This document shows positions 14,522 through 21,938 of a DNA stretch of 22,063 nt, one piece after another; within the stretch, counting starts at the first letter, position 1, and every line of letters begins with the position of its first letter. Location of the stretch: NCBI GenBank assembly GCA_050945895.1, contig JBMNTU010000028.1, forward strand, positions 1 through 22,063, in the 5' to 3' direction. The stretch is from JBMNTU01 sp050945895 (GTDB lineage Bacteria > Bacillota > Clostridia > Christensenellales > Christensenellaceae). The translations under genes and the position numbers were made by a program. The notes under the pieces are model-generated. The model was not told the origin of the DNA. It made no database searches and was given only the letters and a program-made list of their open reading frames with translations.

Positions 14522-16018
14522 TTACTCCTGTTCCGCAAACATCCGCAGCGCTTCTTTTGCCTGCAGGTATTTTTGGTATTGTTCATTGTAATAGCTATAG
14601 TTTTTCATATTCGGCTCAAAGACCCTGCCCGTTTGGACAAGCGCGCCCGCAACCTCTTTTAAATCTCCATACATGCCAGCCGCGCGGCCGGCCAGCAGCG
14701 CACAGCCAAATACGCCTGCCTCGGGCAGCCGGGGCGTTGTAACCGGCACACCAAACACATCCGCGCGTATTTGCATGAACGCGGCCGATTTTGCACCGCC
14801 GCCGATCGTTTTGACCGTATCGGCCGGAAGGCCCGCCGCGCGGATCTCTTCTATTCTGCCGCGGATGGTATAGCTGGCCCCCTCCATAAACGCGCGGTAG
14901 ATTTCTTCGTTTTTTGTATCCAGCTGCAGGTTTAGGATTGCGCCTTTGGCCGCGGGGTCGTCCGCCGTGCCCGAAAAATGGCTCATGACCAAAAGACGGG
15001 TGGGCGCTTTGGGCAGGCGCTTTTCGTATTCGGTATAAAAGTCTTTGCCTTCCGCTTTGTAAGCGCTGTTTTCCAGCCTGCCGAAGCGGTCGCGAAACCA
15101 CTTTAAAACGCTTGCGCCCGAATAGTTTGGGCCGGGGTTGATATTGTATATACCGTCGTAATCGTGCATGAAATAGGCCATGCCTTTTTCATAGGCGCGC
15201 TTTGCCTGCGCTGCATCACCAAACGTCCGCAGCACGTCTGCCGTGCCGATGATATTGAAAAGCTCGCCCGAGCGGTGCGCGTCCGCCCCGATAGACGCCG
15301 CAAGCTGGTCGTTTGGGCCCACAACCAGCTTTGTGCTTGTTTTTACGCCCAATTCGGCCGCAGCCTTTTGGGAAACGGTTCCCGCACATGTGCCTGTGGG
15401 CACGGGCGTTGGGAACATTCCCGGGCAAAGCCCCGCCCACTCGACATATGCGCGGTGCCAATCCTTTTTTGCCGGGTCGAAGCAGCCGGTTGTATAGCAC
15501 AGTGAATAGTCGGCTATGTGCTGCCCGCCCAGCATGTAGGCAATAAAATCTGCAAGCAGGCAGATGCGCTCCGTTTTGCGGATGGCGTCGGGGTTGGCTC
15601 GCACCATCAACCGCAGCCGGTGCAGCGACTGTACATAGTTCGGACGCGCACCGCCCAGCACGCCGAGAATTTCGTGCTCGCCAAAACGGCGGATGAATTC
15701 TTCGTACAGGTCCTTCCCCCGCTGGTCGTGGTAGGTAATGCAGTTTGCGAGTATATTGTCTTGCTTGTCCAGGCAGACAAAGCATTCGCCCATTGATGAA
15801 AAACCGATTGCCAAAACCTCTTCGCCCGCCTTTTGTGCTGCGCGGGCAATGCATTCTTTGGCCGCGCGCAATATTTCGCGCGGGTCCAGCTCAAACTGGC
15901 CGGGCGCGGCCGTTATGGGGGCGTATTCCCGATACTCCAACGCAAGCAGCCTTCCCTCCTCGGAAAAAGCCGCCGCTTTTACGCCCGTACCGCCGATGTC
16001 TACGCCCATCGTCGCCAT
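14522..16018 (-). CDS. FGGY-family carbohydrate kinase
   Basis: This 498-aa kinase transfers phosphate from ATP to a sugar or polyol. It has the two-domain actin-like fold: N-terminal phosphate loop DIGGTGVK (7-14), central GPNDQLAASIGA (234-245) with probable catalytic base D237, and C-terminal adenosine motif TIGGGAKSAAFMQIRADVF near 405. The length is typical of xylulokinase-like members. The sugar is not recognisable; xylulose, fuculose, rhamnulose and other ketoses are handled by relatives. ATG 16018 follows AAAGGATG. It is the first gene of a kinase-aldolase operon, has its own promoter and diverges from a short-chain dehydrogenase. That arrangement suggests polyol oxidation to a ketose, phosphorylation here, then aldol cleavage. 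Confidence 0.92.
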   Translation of the reverse strand: MATMGVDIGGTGVKAAAFSEEGRLLALEYREYAPITAAPGQFELDPREILRAAKECIARAAQKAGEEVLAIGFSSMGECFVCLDKQDNILANCITYHDQRGKDLYEEFIRRFGEHEILGVLGGARPNYVQSLHRLRLMVRANPDAIRKTERICLLADFIAYMLGGQHIADYSLCYTTGCFDPAKKDWHRAYVEWAGLCPGMFPTPVPTGTCAGTVSQKAAAELGVKTSTKLVVGPNDQLAASIGADAHRSGELFNIIGTADVLRTFGDAAQAKRAYEKGMAYFMHDYDGIYNINPGPNYSGASVLKWFRDRFGRLENSAYKAEGKDFYTEYEKRLPKAPTRLLVMSHFSGTADDPAAKGAILNLQLDTKNEEIYRAFMEGASYTIRGRIEEIRAAGLPADTVKTIGGGAKSAAFMQIRADVFGVPVTTPRLPEAGVFGCALLAGRAAGMYGDLKEVAGALVQTGRVFEPNMKNYSYYNEQYQKYLQAKEALRMFAEQE

Positions 16019-16050
16019 GGCACACCCATCCTTTCGCCTGTTTGTGTATT

Positions 16051-16079
16051 ATTATACCACGCCTTTTTTGCCGTTTCCA
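16051..16079 (-). promoter_or_regulatory. sigma-A promoter of the kinase-aldolase operon
   Basis: On the minus strand, TGGAAA (16074-16079), a 17-nt spacer and a perfect TATAAT (16051-16056) lie about 33 nt upstream of the kinase ATG. Confidence 0.7.
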
Positions 16080-16090
16080 TGTATTTGGGC

Positions 16091-16120
16091 TTGTTTTACA
16101 CCGCAGTTGCGGTCTATAAT
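16091..16120 (+). promoter_or_regulatory. promoter of the short-chain dehydrogenase gene with internal inverted repeat
   Basis: TATAAT (16115-16120) is a perfect -10 box; TTGTTT (16091-16096) lies 18 nt upstream as a weak -35. Between them ACCGCA (16100-16105) and TGCGGT (16108-16113) form a perfect 6-bp inverted repeat with a 2-nt centre, well placed as an operator. Confidence 0.6.
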
Positions 16121-16168
16121 GAAGGTAACTTCTATATTTTCATTCGCCTGCCGATAAGGAGGAGCATA

Positions 16169-16921
16169 ATGATTAAAGATAAGGTAGTTGTTATTACGGG
16201 AACGACAGCCGGCTTTGGCAAAGCAATGGCCGAAGATTTTGCAAAAGCGGGGGCAACAGTCGTCGGCGTCGCCCGGCGGCAAGACCGTCTGCAAAAAATG
16301 GAGGACGACCTAAAAAACGCCCCCGGTTCGTTTTTTGGAATAGCGGCAGACATTGCCGACCCTGCTGTTCCCAAAAAAGTGATTGCCGAAATCGTTGAAC
16401 GGTTTGGGCGCATAGACGTGCTGGTGAACAATGCGGCCGTTATGCTGCACCGTCCGCTTTCGGCCGGGCTGATCGAAGAATACGACGAGATGATTGCGCT
16501 GAATATCCGCGCGGTGATTGCGCTGACGCAGGCCGCCATGCCCCACCTGATTGCCGCGTCCGAATCGGGCGAAAAGGTTTCTGACCTGGTTATGATCTCT
16601 TCCATTGCCGGATACCAGGGAGACGCGAACAAAAGCGGCTACTGCATGACCAAGGCTGCCATGAACATGTTTTCTGAGTGCGTCCGGTTGGAAAACGCCG
16701 GTAAGTTTGTACGTGTATCTATTGTGGAGCCGGGCGCTGCCGATACGGAGCTTTCGCATCTTGTGCGCGACGAGGCGGAGCGTGACAAGTGCCTGACTGT
16801 GCGGCAAAACATGGCCGCGCTTCAGCCGGAGGATATTTCGCGCCTGGTACTGTTCATTGTGCAGCAGCCGCGCCATGTATCGCTTTCGGAGGTTGTGATC
16901 CGCCCCACCGAGCAACGCTAA
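16169..16921 (+). CDS. short-chain dehydrogenase/reductase (SDR), classical type
   Basis: This 250-aa NAD(P)-dependent oxidoreductase has a full classical SDR set: cofactor loop TGTTAGFG (10-17), D61 in AADIAD, NNAAV (87-91), catalytic S145 in MISSIAG, Y158 and K162 in SGYCMTK, and VEPGAADTEL after the active site. A basic pair (R36-R37) after the second strand may favour NADP(H). ATG 16169 has AAGGAGGAG immediately upstream; an upstream open frame runs through the promoter and is not used. It diverges from the kinase-aldolase operon, so oxidation of a sugar alcohol or hydroxy-acid feeding that operon is a reasonable inference, not proven. Confidence 0.92.
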   Translation: MIKDKVVVITGTTAGFGKAMAEDFAKAGATVVGVARRQDRLQKMEDDLKNAPGSFFGIAADIADPAVPKKVIAEIVERFGRIDVLVNNAAVMLHRPLSAGLIEEYDEMIALNIRAVIALTQAAMPHLIAASESGEKVSDLVMISSIAGYQGDANKSGYCMTKAAMNMFSECVRLENAGKFVRVSIVEPGAADTELSHLVRDEAERDKCLTVRQNMAALQPEDISRLVLFIVQQPRHVSLSEVVIRPTEQR

Positions 16922-16932
16922 AGATTATAGTT

Positions 16933-17001
16933 TCCCCGGATGCCGTTTCCGTTTTTCCTTAAACGTGTGTTTTTGCTTTCCGTTGGTATCCGGGGATTTT
17001 T
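16933..17001 (+). terminator. long-loop rho-independent terminator after the SDR gene
   Basis: TCCCCGGAT (16933-16941) pairs perfectly with ATCCGGGGA (16988-16996) and is followed by T5. The 46-nt loop could hold a smaller CGTTT/AAACG hairpin. Confidence 0.7.
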
Positions 17002-17029
17002 ATTGCAAAAAAATCTATGTTTTTTTGTG

Positions 17030-17045
17030 GTTAGGGTTGACTAAC
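17030..17045. promoter_or_regulatory. upstream DtxR/IdeR-like iron operator of feo
   Basis: GTTAG (17030-17034), 6 nt, CTAAC (17041-17045). It overlaps the -35 box and shares arms and spacing with the perfect palindrome at 17077-17092. Confidence 0.6.
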
Positions 17046-17065
17046 GCAAACGCCTGTGTTATTCT
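17037..17065 (+). promoter_or_regulatory. sigma-A promoter of the feo operon
   Basis: TTGACT (17037-17042), a 17-nt spacer and TATTCT (17060-17065) predict a start near 17072. Confidence 0.7.
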
Positions 17066-17076
17066 TTAATCACACT

Positions 17077-17092
17077 GTTAGCTTAAGCTAAC
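17077..17092. promoter_or_regulatory. perfect 16-bp palindromic DtxR/IdeR-like operator of feo
   Basis: GTTAGCTTAAGCTAAC is its own reverse complement and lies just after the predicted feo start. The TTAG...CTAA arms resemble DtxR/IdeR boxes; the cognate regulator is not in the window. Confidence 0.75.
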
Positions 17093-17094
17093 TA

Positions 17095-17117
17095 GCCTGT
17101 GTCCTATTTACACAGGC
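17095..17117 (+). other. feo mRNA leader hairpin
   Basis: GCCTGTGT (17095-17102) and ACACAGGC (17110-17117) form a perfect 8-bp stem with a 7-nt loop. There is no T-tract, so it is not a terminator; it ends 13 nt before the feoA ribosome binding site. A second copy of GCCTGTGT lies at 17052-17059 inside the promoter spacer. Confidence 0.55.
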
Positions 17118-17142
17118 CGTTAGAAGAAATTGGAGGTGCGGG

Positions 17143-17367
17143 ATGAAAACACTCAGGGATGTTCCTGTGGGCAATACGGTTACGGTTGCCAAAATAAGCG
17201 GAGAAGGGCCCATCCGCCGGCGGATAATGGATATGGGGCTTACCAAAGGTGCAGAGGTATATGTCCGCAAGGTTGCGCCGCTTGGCGATCCGGTAGAGAT
17301 CACTGTGCGCGGCTACGAGTTAAGCCTCCGAAAATCGGACGCAGAAATGGTTTTGGTGCAAGATTAG
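17143..17367 (+). CDS. feoA: FeoA, ferrous iron transport accessory protein
   Basis: This 74-aa SH3-like cytosolic protein is thought to help FeoB function. The family pattern is clear: LRDVPVGNTVTVAKISG, then RRRIMDMGLTKGAEV and a C-terminal RGYELSLRKSDAEMVLV strand. TGGAGGTG (17131-17138) provides the ribosome binding site. It is first in the feo operon, 66 bp upstream of feoB. Its leader has two palindromes typical of iron-dependent repression. Confidence 0.94.
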   Translation: MKTLRDVPVGNTVTVAKISGEGPIRRRIMDMGLTKGAEVYVRKVAPLGDPVEITVRGYELSLRKSDAEMVLVQD

Positions 17368-17433
17368 TCACTTGCGGCCAGCGGGCCGGGCGCCCGAAAG
17401 AGGAATTATCATCATTATTCGGAGGTATATATT

Positions 17434-19575
17434 ATGTCAGTCAGGATCGCGCTTGCCGGAAACCCAAACTCGGGCAAGACAACCATGTTCAACGATCTTA
17501 CGGGCAGTTCCCAGCGTGTGGGAAACTGGCCGGGAGTTACCGTTGAAAAAAAGGAAGGCCGGCTGAAGGGCCGAAAGGATGTCGTTATCCAGGATCTTCC
17601 GGGAATCTATTCCCTTTCGCCCTACACGCTGGAAGAGGTCGTTACCAGAAACTATCTTATTAACGACAAGCCGGACGCCATCATCAATATTGTAGACGGG
17701 TCGAACATCGAACGAAACCTGTACCTTACCACACAAATACTGGAGCTTGGCATTCCCGTTGTTATTGCCCTCAACATGATGGACGTCGTCCGCAAAAACG
17801 GAGACAAGATAGATATTGCAAAGCTTTCGCAAAAGCTGGGCTGCGAAATTGTGGAGACCGCCGCCGTAAAGGGCGAGGGTTCGCTGGAGGCGGCGCACCG
17901 CGCGATCGAGCTGGCCAAGGAAAAAAAGGGGCAAAAGCCGCTCCACGATTTTTCTGCCGATGTGGAGGAGACCCTTTCCAAAATCGGAGAAATAGCACAG
18001 AAATACGCACAGGCGATGGACACAAACGTCCGCTGGCTTTCCATCAAGCTGTTTGAGCGCGACGAGAAGGTGCTGGAGCAAATTGAACTTTCTGCGGCCG
18101 ACAAGGACGCGATTGAGGCCATTACAGCCGCATGCGAAGAGGCGCTTGACGACGAAAGCGAAAGTATTGTTACCAGCGAGCGGTACGAGTACATCAGCAA
18201 GGTCATTTCCGGCGCTGTGCAAAAGAAAAACAAATCGAACATGAGCACATCCGACAAGATCGACCGGATTGTCACCAGCCGTGTTTGGGGGCTGCCCATC
18301 TTTGTCGGCGTAATGTTTTTGGTGTATTTTATATCCATCACCACCGTCGGTACCTTTTTGACAGACTGGGTGAACGACTCGCTCTTCGGCGAAATTGTTC
18401 CCCAAAACCTTGGCGCATTCCTGGAATCCGTCAACACTGCCCCGTGGCTGTATTCGCTGATTATGGACGGTATTGTTGCGGGTGTGGGCGCTGTGCTCGG
18501 CTTCCTGCCGCAAATGCTTGTGCTGTTCATTCTGCTGGCCATTTTGGAAGACTGCGGATATATGGCGCGTATTGCGTTTGTTATGGACAGGGTTTTCCGA
18601 AAGTTCGGTCTTTCGGGTAAATCGTTCATTCCGATTATGATTGGCACGGGCTGCGGCGTTCCCGGAATTATGGCGTCCCGGACAATTGAAAATGAAAACG
18701 ACCGGCGTATTACCGCCATTACCACGACATTTATTCCCTGCGGCGCAAAGCTGCCCGTTATTGCCATGATTGCGGGCGCGTTCTTTGGCAACGCATGGTG
18801 GGTTGCCGCTTCCATTTACTTTATCGGCATTGCATCCATTCTTGTGGCCGGCGTTATGCTCAAAAAGATGAAGCGCTTTACGGGTGAATCTACCCCGTTT
18901 GTTATGGAGCTTCCCGCATATCATGCGCCCAAACCAGCCGGCGTGCTGCGCAGCATGTGGGAACGCGGTTTTTCCTTCATTAAAAAGGCAGGTACCATCG
19001 TGCTGGTTTCTACCGTTGTCATTTGGTTCCTTTCGTCCTTCAACACCAGTCTGCAAATGGTGAACGCAAGCGAATCTATGCTGGCGTCGGTGGGCAGCGC
19101 CCTGTCGCCTATTTTCCAGCCTTTGGGCTTTGGCGAATGGCAAACGTCTGTGGGAACCATCTCCGGCTTTGTCGCCAAGGAAAACGTGGTAAGTACGCTG
19201 GGCGTGCTGTATGGGTTTGAGGAAATTGCCGAGGACGGCGCAGAGATTTGGAGCGCGCTTACCATGGCGCTGCCCGCAATTGCCGGGTATTCTTACCTGC
19301 TGTTCAACATGCTGTGCTCTCCCTGCTTTGCCGCGATCGGCGCAATGCACCGCGAGCTTGGCTCTGCACGGTGGACGCTGTTTGCAGTTGCGTTCCAGAT
19401 GCTGTTTTCCTACGCGGTAACGCTTGTTTTCTACCAGTTTGCACTGCTCTTTTCCGGAGGCGGCTTTGGCATTGGAACGGCCGCCGCAATCATTGTGCTC
19501 GTCCTGCTGATTTACCTGATTGGCAGGAAGCCGTACAGCAAGCGGCACCCTACCGCAAAAACGAGCGCGGCATAA
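17434..19575 (+). CDS. feoB: FeoB, ferrous iron transport protein (GTPase-permease)
   Basis: This 713-aa inner-membrane transporter takes up Fe2+ under low-oxygen conditions. The N-terminal G domain has G1 GNPNSGKT (9-16), G3 DLPG (54-57) and G4 NMMD (114-117), with switch NWPGVTVEKKEG. A GDI-like helical segment follows (about 165-270). The membrane domain holds two Gate regions with characteristic CGYMARIAFVMDRVF, IPIMIGTGCGVPGIMASRTI and FIPCGAKLPVIAMIAG segments and a late SPCFAAIGAMHREL motif. The length is normal and nothing is missing. GGAGGT lies 7 nt before the ATG at 17434. It is flanked by feoA and a FeoB-associated Cys-rich protein gene, the standard operon in Clostridia. Confidence 0.97.
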   Translation: MSVRIALAGNPNSGKTTMFNDLTGSSQRVGNWPGVTVEKKEGRLKGRKDVVIQDLPGIYSLSPYTLEEVVTRNYLINDKPDAIINIVDGSNIERNLYLTTQILELGIPVVIALNMMDVVRKNGDKIDIAKLSQKLGCEIVETAAVKGEGSLEAAHRAIELAKEKKGQKPLHDFSADVEETLSKIGEIAQKYAQAMDTNVRWLSIKLFERDEKVLEQIELSAADKDAIEAITAACEEALDDESESIVTSERYEYISKVISGAVQKKNKSNMSTSDKIDRIVTSRVWGLPIFVGVMFLVYFISITTVGTFLTDWVNDSLFGEIVPQNLGAFLESVNTAPWLYSLIMDGIVAGVGAVLGFLPQMLVLFILLAILEDCGYMARIAFVMDRVFRKFGLSGKSFIPIMIGTGCGVPGIMASRTIENENDRRITAITTTFIPCGAKLPVIAMIAGAFFGNAWWVAASIYFIGIASILVAGVMLKKMKRFTGESTPFVMELPAYHAPKPAGVLRSMWERGFSFIKKAGTIVLVSTVVIWFLSSFNTSLQMVNASESMLASVGSALSPIFQPLGFGEWQTSVGTISGFVAKENVVSTLGVLYGFEEIAEDGAEIWSALTMALPAIAGYSYLLFNMLCSPCFAAIGAMHRELGSARWTLFAVAFQMLFSYAVTLVFYQFALLFSGGGFGIGTAAAIIVLVLLIYLIGRKPYSKRHPTAKTSAA

Positions 19576-19588
19576 AAGAGGTGAAAAA

Positions 19589-19759
19589 ATGGCAACTATC
19601 ATTATAGCGATCATCGTCTTCGGCGGGATTGGTTTCGCCGTATACAGTATGGTAAAAAACAGAAATAAAGGCTGCACCGGCTGCGGGGGCGGCTGTGCGG
19701 GCTGCGCCAAAGCAAAGGACCCCGCAGCCGATTGCCGCAACACATCCAAAACATCTTGA
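19589..19759 (+). CDS. FeoB-associated Cys-rich membrane protein
   Basis: This 56-aa protein has an N-terminal membrane helix (about 3-21, TIIIAIIVFGGIGFAVYSMV) followed by a basic patch and a cytosolic Cys/Gly-rich tail with C29, C32, C36, C39 and C49 (pattern GCTGCGGGCAGC). This matches the small FeoB-associated Cys-rich family that replaces FeoC in many Firmicutes; iron binding or FeoB regulation is suspected. ATG 19589 has GAGGTG 5 nt upstream and lies 13 nt after the feoB stop, so it is the third gene of the operon. Confidence 0.88.
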   Translation: MATIIIAIIVFGGIGFAVYSMVKNRNKGCTGCGGGCAGCAKAKDPAADCRNTSKTS

Positions 19760-19953
19760 CTTGCTTTTGTGTGTGCAGCCGGGTGCTTCCTACCATGCTG
19801 CTTGCACGCGAACGGCACACAGATGCGGCGCCTGATCCCTGCTATGCGCATTGCGCAAAATCGCCTTTGCTGCTTTCCGGCATTGTACGGTGCGTTGCCC
19901 GCACAGGACTGCCGACGCTTACCGCTTTCGTCCGTAACACCCGTGTGACATGC
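19760..19953. other. intergenic stretch with no recognisable feature
   Basis: This 194-bp, GC-rich segment lies between the feo operon and the shared terminator. Short open frames exist but none has a ribosome binding site or recognisable protein sequence. I see no promoter, RNA or repeat. Confidence 0.5.
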
Positions 19954-19981
19954 AAAAACCCCAGCACTGCCGGGGTTTTTT
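19954..19981. terminator. bidirectional rho-independent terminator (feo operon / MCP)
   Basis: AAAAACCCC (19954-19962) and GGGGTTTTT (19972-19980) form a stem with a 9-nt loop, flanked by A and T tracts. It lies between convergent feo (+) and chemoreceptor (-) genes. A second small hairpin, GGCGTT/AACGCC (19998-20015), follows the chemoreceptor stop. Confidence 0.85.
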
Positions 19982-20020
19982 ACTGTCTTCATGTTACGGC
20001 GTTTAACAGAACGCCTGCCG

Positions 20021-21709
20021 TCATTCCTTCGTTTTAAAAATTTCCACCAGCTCTTTCAAAATGGCCGACTGGCTGCTGATCTCTTCGCTGGACGCAGCGC
20101 TTTCTTCTGCTGTTGCGCTGTTTTGTTGCACAACCTGCGTCACTTGGTCGATGCCGGAATTGATATGCTCGATGGTAGACTGCTGGCCTTCGGCGGCCTG
20201 CGCAATTTCGGATACCAGCCGAGAGCTTTCTTCTACGCCCTCCACAATTTTTTCAAAAGCGGCTGCCGTTTCTTTGGCAATCATTGTACCATGCTGAGAT
20301 TTTTCAATAGAATCCGAAATCAACATTCCCGTTTCGCTTGCGGCTTCCGCACTTTTGGACGCCAGGTTGCGTACTTCGTCGGCAACCACCGCAAACCCCT
20401 TACCGGCCTCGCCTGCTCTGGCCGCCTCTACTGCCGCATTTAGCGCCAGTATATTCGTTTGAAAGGCAATGTCGTCAATTGTCTTGATAATCTTGTTGAT
20501 TTTCTCGCTCGCTTCGCCTATTTCATCTACAGCTTCAATCAACCTGTCCATACGCGCAGTACCATCGTATGCGTTTTGCTGTATCCTTTCGCCCAGCTCT
20601 GCCGCCTGCCGCGCCATGCCTGCGCTTTCTTTGGTTTGGTCGGCCACATTTGAGATGGAAACGGAAAGCTGGGTGACGGTTGCCGACTGCTCTACAGACC
20701 CCTGCGCCAAATGAGTGGCGCCGTCTGCAAGCTGCATGGTGCCTGTAGAAACCTGGTCTGTCGCCTGCCGTATTTTTTCTACCATATCGGAGAGCTGTGT
20801 CACCATTTTTTTGAATGCGAGATACATGGAATCGTTTTCGCCGCGTGCATCAAGCTGCACCGCCAGGTTTCCGTCCGCAATTTGCTCCAGTGTTGCCGTT
20901 TGTTCTTTTGTGCTTTCCACCATATTTCCAAAGGATTCCGTCAACTGGCCGATCTCGTCATCCGACATATAGGAAAGCTGTACGCCCATATCGCCCTGCG
21001 CTATTTTGCGCGACGCCTTTACCAGCGACTGCACCGGCCTTCCCACGTGTTTTGTTACATAGCTTTTAAAATACAGCCCGGCAAGAATACTGAATCCCGC
21101 AACGATCAGGATGGTAAAAAGACCAAACCGCCCGGCGCTCTCGTTCACTTCCTCCACCGAAATATCTGCGCCTACAATACCAATTGTCCGGCCGTCTGCG
21201 TTCTTTATCGGCGCAAACCCAGACAGCATGATGCCATAGCCTTCGGAGGCATAAATGTCTGTTACGAGGGCCTCGCCCGTTGTGTATGCCTCGATTGCTT
21301 CTTCCGGAAATGCATCGTCGCTTTCCACGCCCCCCAGTTCGCCCAGGTTTTCTGCAAGGTCGCCCGGTGCGGCCCCGTCGAAGAAATACCGCCATTCGCC
21401 GGCTGCGCTTCGGTCGATCGCGTAAAGGTAAATAACCCCGGTATCTGTTTTTACCTCGTCTGCATAGCCCTTGATGCTATCCCAATATTCGTTGGGTTGC
21501 CCGTCTGCCATAACCGCTTCCATCTCGTCCGTCTCGATAGCGTCGGCCACCGAGCGCGCAATGGAAAGCGCTTCCTCTCCGTTTGCCGCAATGACTTCGC
21601 TCCGGAACGAAACATAGCCATAGATTCCTGTAACAATTGTACCTGCGGCAATCATAATCAATGCCATAACGGAAATTTTGGCGGCAACCGATTTTTTCAT
21701 CCGATTCAT
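20021..21709 (-). CDS. methyl-accepting chemotaxis protein with extracellular Cache-like sensor
   Basis: The predicted chemoreceptor is 562 aa. Membrane helix 1 covers about 9-33 and helix 2 about 195-215, enclosing an extracellular domain of about 160 residues with a single-Cache-like ending (GIMLSGFAPIKNADGRTIGIVGADIS). A HAMP domain (about 216-270, GRPVQSLVKASRKIAQGD) and a second HAMP-like segment (EQIADGNLAVQLDARGEND) follow. The long cytoplasmic coiled coil contains the conserved hairpin tip FQTNILALNAAVEAARAGEAGKG region and ADEVRNLASKSA. It should signal through CheW/CheA encoded elsewhere. The ATG at 21709 is preferred over an in-frame ATG at 21766 because AAGGATGG sits 7 nt upstream and the signal-anchor pattern MKKSVAAKI begins here. 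The ligand is unknown. Confidence 0.93.
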   Translation of the reverse strand: MNRMKKSVAAKISVMALIMIAAGTIVTGIYGYVSFRSEVIAANGEEALSIARSVADAIETDEMEAVMADGQPNEYWDSIKGYADEVKTDTGVIYLYAIDRSAAGEWRYFFDGAAPGDLAENLGELGGVESDDAFPEEAIEAYTTGEALVTDIYASEGYGIMLSGFAPIKNADGRTIGIVGADISVEEVNESAGRFGLFTILIVAGFSILAGLYFKSYVTKHVGRPVQSLVKASRKIAQGDMGVQLSYMSDDEIGQLTESFGNMVESTKEQTATLEQIADGNLAVQLDARGENDSMYLAFKKMVTQLSDMVEKIRQATDQVSTGTMQLADGATHLAQGSVEQSATVTQLSVSISNVADQTKESAGMARQAAELGERIQQNAYDGTARMDRLIEAVDEIGEASEKINKIIKTIDDIAFQTNILALNAAVEAARAGEAGKGFAVVADEVRNLASKSAEAASETGMLISDSIEKSQHGTMIAKETAAAFEKIVEGVEESSRLVSEIAQAAEGQQSTIEHINSGIDQVTQVVQQNSATAEESAASSEEISSQSAILKELVEIFKTKE

Positions 21710-21746
21710 AATTAATCCATCCTTGTTTTTGATAGGTGCAAATGCA

Positions 21747-21784
21747 AAAGCAGTCCGCTTTAGCATGAAAAGTCCGCGCGACTT
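21747..21784 (-). other. two small hairpins in the MCP mRNA leader
   Basis: AAGTC/GACTT (21770-21784) and AAAGC/GCTTT (21747-21761) each form a perfect 5-bp stem with a 5-nt loop. They lie in a leader of roughly 175 nt if the promoter at 21893-21920 is used. No known riboswitch signature was recognised. Confidence 0.3.
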
Positions 21785-21892
21785 ACTTTATTACGGTTTA
21801 TAGCAAAGAACAAAACATCCGGCATTTTCCGGAAGCTGCCACGCAAGTAATGCGTAATATTTTTTTTAAGAAATTTTGGGCTCTATTTTCAA

Positions 21893-21920
21893 ATTATACC
21901 ATAAAAACAACATTAATCAA
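21893..21920 (-). promoter_or_regulatory. probable sigma-A promoter of the chemoreceptor gene
   Basis: On the minus strand, TATAAT (21893-21898) is perfect, with TTGATT (21915-21920) at a 16-nt spacing. No sigma-28-type box was seen. Confidence 0.55.
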
Positions 21921-21938
21921 TAATCAATGGTTAGTGTC

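Noticed and set aside
17437..19992. An 851-codon open frame on the strand opposite feoB
   Set aside because: It is the mirror of a fully conserved FeoB coding sequence, has no ribosome binding site and yields no recognisable protein motifs; codon bias of the real gene keeps the opposite frame open.
21710..21892. c-di-GMP riboswitch in the chemoreceptor leader
   Set aside because: Considered because c-di-GMP and motility genes are nearby, but the conserved GEMM core segments are absent.
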